Shown here: piece after piece, positions 29,172 through 36,406 of the stretch
Numbering within the stretch: position 1 is the first letter of the stretch
How the letters are laid out: each line of letters starts with the position of its first letter
Position numbers and translations under genes: made by a program
The notes under the pieces: generated by a model
What the model was told of the DNA's origin: nothing
Database searches by the model: none
Seen by the model: the letters and a program-made list of their open reading frames with translations, nothing else
From: an uncultured Rhizobiaceae group bacterium
GTDB lineage: Bacteria; Pseudomonadota; Alphaproteobacteria; Rhizobiales; Rhizobiaceae
Assembly (NCBI GenBank): GCA_937951645.1
Contig: CALFBM010000083.1
Coordinates: 1-36,406, forward strand
Length of the DNA stretch: 36,406 nucleotides
Direction of reading: 5' to 3'

Positions 29172-29989
29172 ACGCACACGATCCACATTTAAGTACAAAA
29201 TTTGATGACGGTATTGCTCCGGGCGAAGAGCTTCTTCATGTTGATAATATCTCATTATCATTTGGCGGTGTTAAAGCGATTACAGATATCTCCTTTGATG
29301 TTCTAAAAGGAGAAATACGCGCGATCATTGGCCCAAACGGTGCTGGTAAAACTTCCATGTTGAATGTCATTAACGGGTTTTATCATCCGCAAGAAGGTAC
29401 GATAACCTTCCGTGGTGAAAAGCGTCGCAAGATGAAGCCCTATCAGGCAGCCTCAAGTGGTATTTCAAGAACTTTCCAAAACGTTGCCCTGTTTGCCGGC
29501 ATGTCAACGCTTGATAATATCATGGCGGGTCGTACCTTGAAGATGCATAAAAATTTCTTCTGGCAAATGTGGCGTCAGGGCCCTGCACTACAAGAAGAAA
29601 TCCTGCACCGTAAAGTGGTTGAGGAAATTATTGAGTTCCTGGAAATCGAAGCCATTCGCAAAGAGCCTGTGGGGACACTTCCCTACGGTCTGCAAAAGCG
29701 TGTTGAGCTTGGCCGTGCATTGGCAGCCGAACCGGACTTGCTGTTGCTTGATGAGCCAATGGCAGGAATGAATTTGGAAGAAAAAGAAGACATGAGCCGT
29801 TTCATCATTGATGTAAACCAGCAATATGGCACAACGATCGCCCTGATTGAGCATGACATGGGTGTCGTAATGGATCTGGCGGACCGGGTCATTGTTTTGG
29901 ATTATGGTAAAAAAATCGGAGATGGGTTACCGCACGAAGTGCAATCTAATCAAGACGTGATTGACGCTTATCTGGGGGTATCTCACTAA
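29168..29989 (+). CDS. Branched-chain amino acid-type ABC transporter ATP-binding protein (LivG-like)
   Basis: IGPNGAGKTSMLNVINGFYHP, LLLLDEPMAGMNLEEKEDM; overlaps the preceding gene by 4 bp. Confidence 0.94.
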   Translation: MNAHDPHLSTKFDDGIAPGEELLHVDNISLSFGGVKAITDISFDVLKGEIRAIIGPNGAGKTSMLNVINGFYHPQEGTITFRGEKRRKMKPYQAASSGISRTFQNVALFAGMSTLDNIMAGRTLKMHKNFFWQMWRQGPALQEEILHRKVVEEIIEFLEIEAIRKEPVGTLPYGLQKRVELGRALAAEPDLLLLDEPMAGMNLEEKEDMSRFIIDVNQQYGTTIALIEHDMGVVMDLADRVIVLDYGKKIGDGLPHEVQSNQDVIDAYLGVSH

Positions 29990-30948
29990 TGGAATTGCTT
30001 AAACAAATTTTTATTGAGCCATTTGAAACCATGTATGCTTTGCCGGATTTACTCTTGCAAACACTGTGGGAAGGTTTTGTTTCGGGAACGCTTTATTCTT
30101 TGATTGCACTTGGCTTCGTTTTGATTTTCAAAGCTTCGGGAGTTTTCAATTTTGCCCAAGGCATCATGGTTGTGTTTGCAGCTCTTTGTCTGGTTGGTAT
30201 TCATGCTCTGGGTGTTCCTGCATATTTGGCATTGATCTTGACGCTTGGTGTTATGGCACTTTTAGCCATGAGCGTTGTTCAGTTTGTGATGAAGCCTCTT
30301 GTTAACCAGCCAGATATTATTCTCTTTATGTCTACGATTGGCATTACCTTTATCCTTATTGCTGGCGGGCAGATTATTTTTGGTGGCGAACCAAAAGCCA
30401 TGATTACGGAAGAATTGGGCTTGCCGACCGGGTCTAGTGTTTTGGAGGTTAGTGGCGGAATTGTAATTTTCCAGCACATTGATATTGCAGCGGCCATAAT
30501 TGCTGCAATTCTGATTGCAGGGCTGGCGCTTTTCTTTAACAAAACAAAAATTGGTCGTGCGCTTCGCGCTGTTGCTGATGACCATCAGGCAGCGCTTTCT
30601 GTTGGAATTTCTCTGGAACAAATTTGGGTAGTTGTTTGGTTTGCTGCAGGTGTTGTTGCGTTAACAGCAGGTATTCTATGGGCTGCTAAATCTGATGTCT
30701 CCTTTGCGCTTCAGGTTATTGCATTGAAGGCGCTTCCAGTCTTGGTACTGGGTGGGTTCACTTCAATACCAGGCGCGATTATTGGTGGGCTTATCATTGG
30801 TTTTGGCGAAAAGCTTTTTGACCTTTACTGGGGTGTGCCATTATTGGGTGGTGGTACAGAAAGCTGGTTTGCTTTCATCATTGCGCTATTATTTTTACTT
30901 TACAGACCCGAAGGTTTGTTCGGTGAAAAACTTATCGAACGAATATAA
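29989..30948 (+). CDS. Branched-chain amino acid-type ABC transporter permease (LivH-like)
   Basis: GTLYSLIALGFVLIFKASGVFNFAQGIMVV; multi-TM. Confidence 0.94.
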   Translation: MELLKQIFIEPFETMYALPDLLLQTLWEGFVSGTLYSLIALGFVLIFKASGVFNFAQGIMVVFAALCLVGIHALGVPAYLALILTLGVMALLAMSVVQFVMKPLVNQPDIILFMSTIGITFILIAGGQIIFGGEPKAMITEELGLPTGSSVLEVSGGIVIFQHIDIAAAIIAAILIAGLALFFNKTKIGRALRAVADDHQAALSVGISLEQIWVVVWFAAGVVALTAGILWAAKSDVSFALQVIALKALPVLVLGGFTSIPGAIIGGLIIGFGEKLFDLYWGVPLLGGGTESWFAFIIALLFLLYRPEGLFGEKLIERI

Positions 30949-30962
30949 GGGAGGGTTAAAAC

Positions 30963-32054
30963 ATGTTTTATCGTGAAGCAGGCCAGTTTAAAGCTACATA
31001 TGAAGCAGACTCAGCCAAATTCCCTATTTTTCAAGACAAACTATTTATTTGGTTTTATCTGGTTATAGGATTTGTTGCTATACCACTATTGGGAAATGAG
31101 TTCTTCTTGGGTGCTATCATGATACCTTTCCTGGTATTCACATTAGCAGCTATTGGCCTTAATATTTTAACAGGATTTACAGGCCAGATTTCTTTAGGTT
31201 CCGGTGCCTTTATGGGGGTTGGTGCTTATGCCTGCTATAAGATGACGCTTGCTTATCCAGAAGTGAATATTTTAATTTTTATTTTTGCTTCCGGAATATT
31301 TTCAGCAATAGTAGGTGTTTTCTTCGGGTTGCCATCTCTTCGTATTAAAGGGTTTTATCTTGTAGTATCAACTCTGGCAGCACAATTCTTCCTGGAATGG
31401 GCATTCCAGAGAATCCCCTGGCTTTATAATTATAATAATACTGGTGCGATTGATGGTGTTTCACGATGGTTATTTGGAATACAGATAACAGGTGGTGGAG
31501 CTGACCGGACGGCTCAATATATAGTGTGTCTAGCTATAGTTGTTGTCATGACATGGTTTGCTTCCAATATTATTTCGGGTCGAATTGGCCGATCCTGGAT
31601 GATGATTCGTGATATGGATATTGCAGCAGAACTTATGGGGGTACGCCCACTTTATGCAAAGCTTTCAGCTTTCGCAGTTTCCTCATTTTACTGTGGTGTA
31701 GCGGGTTCCATGATGGTTTTTTTATGGCTTGGGGCCGCAGAACCGGAAAGTTTTGATTACAACCACTCATTTGAAATTTTATTCATGGTGATCCTTGGTG
31801 GGCTTGGGAGTTTGCTTGGCTGTTTCTTGGGCGCTGCGGTAATCTGGATTTTACCTATCTTGATCCGTGAATGGTTGCCACCTCTTATTGATAAGATAAC
31901 GCCTTGGGTTATTACATCTTCTACTGCCGATCTGGTTTCAGATATTATTATTGGCATAATGATAGTTGTATTCCTGATTATGGAACCACACGGACTTGCG
32001 CGTCTATGGGCAATCATTAAACAAAAATTGCGTGTTTGGCCTTTCCCGTATTAG
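30963..32054 (+). CDS. Branched-chain amino acid-type ABC transporter permease (LivM-like)
   Basis: LNILTGFTGQISLGSGAFMGVGAYACYKM; multi-TM. Confidence 0.94.
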   Translation: MFYREAGQFKATYEADSAKFPIFQDKLFIWFYLVIGFVAIPLLGNEFFLGAIMIPFLVFTLAAIGLNILTGFTGQISLGSGAFMGVGAYACYKMTLAYPEVNILIFIFASGIFSAIVGVFFGLPSLRIKGFYLVVSTLAAQFFLEWAFQRIPWLYNYNNTGAIDGVSRWLFGIQITGGGADRTAQYIVCLAIVVVMTWFASNIISGRIGRSWMMIRDMDIAAELMGVRPLYAKLSAFAVSSFYCGVAGSMMVFLWLGAAEPESFDYNHSFEILFMVILGGLGSLLGCFLGAAVIWILPILIREWLPPLIDKITPWVITSSTADLVSDIIIGIMIVVFLIMEPHGLARLWAIIKQKLRVWPFPY

Positions 32055-32158
32055 GGTAGGCCTTTGCAGGTTTGGAGCTTGTCCTGAAATTGCATACAAG
32101 TTCTACATGGAAAGCAGTTAGCATAATGTTGATTGCAGAGTATTTGGGAGGAAACAAT

Positions 32159-33457
32159 ATGCTCAAGAAACTCATATTAGGTGCTGCTGCTATTGCAGTA
32201 GCCAGCACTGTTCAAGTAACTACAAGTTATGCCGAGGATACTTTATATATCCCTTCATTAAGCTATCGCACAGGTCCGTTTGCTGGAGCTGGCACACCAA
32301 TTGCAAATGGTTTTGCTGACTATTTTAACATGCTCAATGCACGTGATGGTGGTATAGGTGGTGCCAAACTTGTTGTTGGGGAATGTGAAACTGCATATAA
32401 TGCGCAAAAAGGCGTTGAGTGCTATGAAGCAACAAAAGGCAATGGCGCTCTTGCTTATAATCCATATTCAACAGGTATTACGCTTCAGCTAATTCCAAAA
32501 GCCCCAGTTGATAAAATTCCTGTTCTATCCATGGGTTATGGCCTTTCAGCAGCGGCCGTTGGTGAAAAGTTCCCTTGGACGTTTAACTACCCGGCGTCTT
32601 ACTGGAGCCAAATGTCTTCAATCCTTCAATACATTGATTCACAAGGTGGTATCAAAGGCAAGAAAATTGGCTTCATTTATCTTGACGTTGGTTACGGTAA
32701 AGAGCCAATTCCACTATTAGATAAACTTGCACCTGAAATGGGCTTTGAGTGGGTAGGATTCCCGGTTGGTGTTAAGGAAATGCAAAACCAATCTGCTACC
32801 TGGCTAAATGTTCGTAAAGAACGTCCTGACTGGATGGTTGCTTGGAGTTTTGGTGCAATGACACCAACAGCAGTTAAAGAGGCTGCCAAGATTCGCTTCC
32901 CCATGGATAAATTCATTGGTAACTGGTGGTCTGGTGCCCATGCTGACCTTGAGCCGGTTGGTGAAGCTGGCAAGGGATACAAGGCTGCTAACTTTTCTGG
33001 TGTCGGAACAGACTTCCCTGCACTTCAAGATGTTATTAAACATGTTGTAGATGCTGGCAACAGTCAGGCTGCTAAAGACGATATTGGTAAAGTAAACTAT
33101 AATCGTGGTCTCTTTAATGCTGTAATCATGGCTGAAGCAATTGCTGCAGCTCAAAAAGCTACAGGCAAAGTGAAAATAACTGGTGAAGATATGCGCCTTG
33201 GTCTTGAAACATTTGTTCTTGATGAAGCACGTCTAAAAGAGATTGGTCTTGAAGGTTTTACAGCACCGATCAAGGCTTCTTGCAAAGATCATGAAGGTGC
33301 TGGCTCAATCTTTATCCAACAATGGGATGGTAGCGACTGGAAGCGTACTTCGGATCTCATCGCTCCAATGACAGATGTTGTTCGCCCATTGCTTGAAGAA
33401 GCAGCTGAAAAATATGTTGGTGAGCAAACGGGCTGGAAAACCCAGTCTTGCGGGTAA
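32159..33457 (+). CDS. Periplasmic substrate-binding protein of the Liv-type transporter
   Basis: Signal peptide MLKKLILGAAAIAVASTVQVTTSYA; Peripla_BP_6-like body; RBS gggagg before ATG 32159 (preferred to 32072). Confidence 0.92.
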   Translation: MLKKLILGAAAIAVASTVQVTTSYAEDTLYIPSLSYRTGPFAGAGTPIANGFADYFNMLNARDGGIGGAKLVVGECETAYNAQKGVECYEATKGNGALAYNPYSTGITLQLIPKAPVDKIPVLSMGYGLSAAAVGEKFPWTFNYPASYWSQMSSILQYIDSQGGIKGKKIGFIYLDVGYGKEPIPLLDKLAPEMGFEWVGFPVGVKEMQNQSATWLNVRKERPDWMVAWSFGAMTPTAVKEAAKIRFPMDKFIGNWWSGAHADLEPVGEAGKGYKAANFSGVGTDFPALQDVIKHVVDAGNSQAAKDDIGKVNYNRGLFNAVIMAEAIAAAQKATGKVKITGEDMRLGLETFVLDEARLKEIGLEGFTAPIKASCKDHEGAGSIFIQQWDGSDWKRTSDLIAPMTDVVRPLLEEAAEKYVGEQTGWKTQSCG

Positions 33458-33473
33458 TCGCATAAACAAAGAT

Positions 33474-33499
33474 GTTGGCCTTATTTGTTTAAGGCCAAC
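33474..33499 (+). other. Strong intercistronic hairpin between the binding-protein gene and the second ATPase gene
   Basis: GTTGGCCTT-ATTTGTTT-AAGGCCAAC, perfect 9-bp stem, no poly-T. Confidence 0.8.
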
Positions 33500-33531
33500 A
33501 ATATTTCAAAAGAATTCAAGGAATCCTTTCA

Positions 33532-34368
33532 ATGAGCGTAGCTGAAAATCTCAAGTCAGAGACTGCAGAAACCATTCTGTCGGTTAATAATATCGAGGTT
33601 ATTTACAACCATGTTATCCTTGTTTTGAAAGGTGTATCCCTCACGGTTCCTAAAGGTGGTATTGTAGCACTTCTTGGGGCAAATGGTGCCGGTAAAACAA
33701 CAACCTTGCGCGCGGTTTCAAATTTGCTGCGTGGTGAACGTGGCGAAGTTACCAAAGGCAATATCATATTTAATGATGATGAGATTCAAGATCTAACGCC
33801 AAACGAATTGGTTCGGCGAGGCTGCATTCAGGTGATGGAAGGCCGCCACTGCTTTGGACACTTGTCGATAGAAGAAAACCTCATGACAGGCGCTTATACC
33901 AGAAAAGATGGAGCTGCCGCAGTGCGTGATCATCTTGATCTGGTTTATCAATACTTTCCACGTCTAAAAGAGCGTCGTAAATCTCAAGCAGGCTATACTT
34001 CAGGTGGTGAGCAGCAAATGTGTGCGATTGGTCGCGCACTAATGTCCAAGCCATCGATGATTCTTCTTGATGAACCTTCAATGGGTCTTGCGCCGCAATT
34101 GGTGGAAGAAATTTTTGAGATTGTCCGTGATCTTAATCAAAAAGAAAACGTGTCTTTCTTGCTTGCAGAGCAAAATACCAACATTGCCTTGAAATATGCA
34201 ACTTACGGCTACATTTTGGAATCAGGACGTATTGTGATGGATGGCGATGCAAAAGAGCTTCGTGAAAATGAGGACGTTAAAGAGTTTTATCTTGGAACGG
34301 GTGGCGAGGGTCGTAAGTCATTCAAGGATGTTAAACATTATCGCCGTCGCAAGCGCTGGCTCGCATAA
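33532..34368 (+). CDS. Branched-chain amino acid-type ABC transporter ATP-binding protein (LivF-like)
   Basis: LLGANGAGKTTTLRAVSNLLRG, SGGEQQMCAIGRALMSKPSMILLDEPSMGLAP. Confidence 0.94.
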   Translation: MSVAENLKSETAETILSVNNIEVIYNHVILVLKGVSLTVPKGGIVALLGANGAGKTTTLRAVSNLLRGERGEVTKGNIIFNDDEIQDLTPNELVRRGCIQVMEGRHCFGHLSIEENLMTGAYTRKDGAAAVRDHLDLVYQYFPRLKERRKSQAGYTSGGEQQMCAIGRALMSKPSMILLDEPSMGLAPQLVEEIFEIVRDLNQKENVSFLLAEQNTNIALKYATYGYILESGRIVMDGDAKELRENEDVKEFYLGTGGEGRKSFKDVKHYRRRKRWLA

Positions 34369-34386
34369 TCAAAAGGCAAAAGCTTA

Positions 34387-35073
34387 ATGGGAATCCTGGC
34401 CATCATTGGCATTACATTGCTATTGGCTTTTATATTTGGACCACAATATTGGGTCAAACATGTTATAAAAAAACACAGCATTTCAAGGCAGGATTTTCCT
34501 GGAACAGGCGGTGAACTGGCGCAACATCTGCTTGAAGAACTTGAAATAAACAATGTGAAAGTTGAAGTAACCAAGGATGGAGACCATTATGATCCGAGTG
34601 ATCATATGGTACGTCTCTTGTCTGATCATCATGATGGACGCTCCATCACCGCAGTCGCTATTGCAGCGCATGAAGTTGGCCATGCCATACAGCATCATGA
34701 AGGAAACAGCCTTTTGGCACTGCGTCAAAAACTGGTGGTATTTGCTTCTGTCACGGACAAGTTTGCCGCAGTATTTTTCTTCCTGGCACCTGTTTTGGGA
34801 GTAGTTGCAAAATCACCTGCAGCATTTTTGGGTGTGATTATTATTGGCATTTCTTTTATTGCCATTCGCTTGCTGGTTCATCTTGTGACATTACCTGTAG
34901 AATGGGATGCAAGTTTTGCAAAAGCACTTCCAATACTGGAAAAGGGTGGTTATTTACACCCAAATGACATGCCGGCTGCACGAGAAGTTTTGAAAGCAGC
35001 TGCTTTGACATATGTCTCAGTAGCATTGGCAAGCTTGCTTGATCTTGCACGGTGGATACGGATTTTAAGATAA
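34387..35073 (+). CDS. Membrane zinc metallopeptidase (YugP-like family)
   Basis: GTGGELAQHLLEELEINNVKVE...YDPSDHMVRLLSDHHDGRSITAVAIAAHEVGHAIQHHEGN (HEVGH zinc motif); TM segments. Confidence 0.9.
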   Translation: MGILAIIGITLLLAFIFGPQYWVKHVIKKHSISRQDFPGTGGELAQHLLEELEINNVKVEVTKDGDHYDPSDHMVRLLSDHHDGRSITAVAIAAHEVGHAIQHHEGNSLLALRQKLVVFASVTDKFAAVFFFLAPVLGVVAKSPAAFLGVIIIGISFIAIRLLVHLVTLPVEWDASFAKALPILEKGGYLHPNDMPAAREVLKAAALTYVSVALASLLDLARWIRILR

Positions 35074-35096
35074 GGTTTATGGAAAATGGATAGATT

Positions 35097-36332
35097 ATGA
35101 CGCAGTATTTTGACAAATTGGAAACACGTTCTCCCAAGCAACGGGAGAATGATCTTTTTTCCAATTTTCCAATTTTCCTGATTGATATCATGGAACGTAT
35201 TCCAGGTTGGAAGAAGCGTTTTTCAGAAATTGATTGTTCAAAAATAAATTCCCGTCAATTACTCGCGACACTGCCTGTTATGCGCAAGTCTGATTTGATG
35301 CAAGCACAAGCGGAGCATCCTCCCTTTGGTACGTTTGTTGATACTTCACTTCTCGCAGGCAATCGTATCTTTATGTCACCAGGGCCTGTATGGGAGCCGC
35401 AAGCACCAGGTGTTGATCCCTGGCAAGCGGCACGTTCCTTTCATGCAGCCGGTTTCAGATCAGGCGATATCGTGCATTGTTCGATTGGTTTTACCATGAC
35501 ACCGGGAGGGGCAATTCTTGATGAGGGCATTCGCGCTCTGGGCGGAGTAGTTTATCCGGCAGGGGTTGGTAACACAGAGGCTCAAGTTGAAGCAGCCAGT
35601 GTATTACGACCAGTTGCCTATGCGGGTACGCCAGACTATCTCAAGACCATGCTTGATAAAGCAGATGAAATGGACAAGGATTTATCTTCCATCAAGCGAG
35701 CTTTTGTCTCTGGTGGTGCATTATTTCCTTCAATGCGAGAGGCATATAATGCGCGCGGTATTACAGTTCTTCAAGGTTATGCCACAGCTGATATTGGTGC
35801 AATTGCCCATGAAACAATGCATGATGGCAAGCTTTGCGAAGGCATGATTGTAAATGAAAATCTCATCATGGAAATTGTTCGACCAGGAACTGATGACCCT
35901 GTTGCACCAGGCGAAGTCGGCGAAATGGTTGTAACCAGTTTTAACAAAGCCTATCCATTGGTTCGTTTCGGAACAGGCGATATGTCAGCATTGATTGAAG
36001 AGCCATCGCCGTGCGGTCGCACGAATATGCGCATCAAGGGCTGGATGGGCAGAGCTGATCAACGCACAAAAATCAAGGGCATGTTTGTTGACCCAAAACA
36101 GATTGATCAATTGGTGAAAGCTGTTGAAGGCATGGAGCGAGCGCGTTTGGTTGTGACGCGTGAAGACAGTAAAGATACAATGGTTTTAAAGGTGACAGGT
36201 GCAGCACTTGATGCGACAGATGTAAAAACAAAACTGTCAACGATTGCCAAATTAAATGGTACTGTCGAAATTGTTGATAGCCTGCCAAATGATGGCAAGA
36301 TTATTGATGACCAAAGAGATTACACGGCATAA
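35097..36332 (+). CDS. PaaK-like (phenylacetate-CoA ligase family) AMP-binding protein
   Basis: 411 aa; RFGTGDMSALIEEPSPCGRTNMRIKGWMGRADQRTKIKGMFVDPKQI typical of the PaaK family C-terminal region. Confidence 0.88.
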   Translation: MTQYFDKLETRSPKQRENDLFSNFPIFLIDIMERIPGWKKRFSEIDCSKINSRQLLATLPVMRKSDLMQAQAEHPPFGTFVDTSLLAGNRIFMSPGPVWEPQAPGVDPWQAARSFHAAGFRSGDIVHCSIGFTMTPGGAILDEGIRALGGVVYPAGVGNTEAQVEAASVLRPVAYAGTPDYLKTMLDKADEMDKDLSSIKRAFVSGGALFPSMREAYNARGITVLQGYATADIGAIAHETMHDGKLCEGMIVNENLIMEIVRPGTDDPVAPGEVGEMVVTSFNKAYPLVRFGTGDMSALIEEPSPCGRTNMRIKGWMGRADQRTKIKGMFVDPKQIDQLVKAVEGMERARLVVTREDSKDTMVLKVTGAALDATDVKTKLSTIAKLNGTVEIVDSLPNDGKIIDDQRDYTA

Positions 36333-36333
36333 A

Positions 36334-36406
36334 ATGGGTAATGCGATTACGAACTGGAGCGATGAATACGATAACGTGGGGCATATTCCTAATGCGATAG
36401 GGTTTA
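36334..36406 (+). CDS. Start of a further ORF, possibly alpha/beta hydrolase; truncated by the window edge
   Basis: MGNAITNWSDEYDNVGHIPNAIGF...; the W-S/D-x-x-Y-x-N-x-x-H-I-P pattern recalls arylformamidase-like hydrolases; only 24 residues visible. Confidence 0.4.
   Translation, partial: MGNAITNWSDEYDNVGHIPNAIGF

Noticed and set aside
1-36406. CRISPR arrays, transposons, prophage, defence islands or secretion systems
   Set aside because: No regularly spaced direct repeats, transposase, integrase, Cas or structural phage proteins in the ORFs; gene content is core metabolism and replication.

Overview
The window looks like the chromosomal core of an alphaproteobacterium, probably Rhizobiales/Hyphomicrobiales-like (inferred from gene content and order, not from a search). 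Left to right it carries: fabI(partial)-fabB-fabA with divergent irr; an SH3-domain protein; a D-2-hydroxyacid dehydrogenase plus PfkB kinase; dut; a VOC protein; a coaBC gene whose product has an extra N-terminal ribbon-helix-helix domain; a cold-shock gene; a ~1 kb accessory island with inverted repeats, a structured RNA-like segment and an orphan SUKH-like ORF; a lytic transglycosylase; a type III PKS/ICMT-like methyltransferase pair; an aldo-keto reductase; a DUF6356-like ORF; an Lrp/AsnC regulator; ubiB-ubiE; mutM; rpsT; a rhodanese; dnaA-dnaN-recF; dxs; an FAD reductase; and an acyl-CoA ligase/branched-chain-type (Liv) ABC transporter/metallopeptidase/PaaK-like ligase operon. I see no CRISPR array, tRNA, rRNA, transposase or phage genes. 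The best leads are (i) the RHH-CoaBC fusion, (ii) five GANTC sites in 97 bp followed by a TTAA-N7-TTAA CtrA-type box upstream of dnaA, (iii) the structured intergenic island at 8.7-9.25 kb, (iv) perfect operator-like dyads upstream of the acyl-CoA ligase operon and between fabA and irr. Much of the rest is ordinary core genome.
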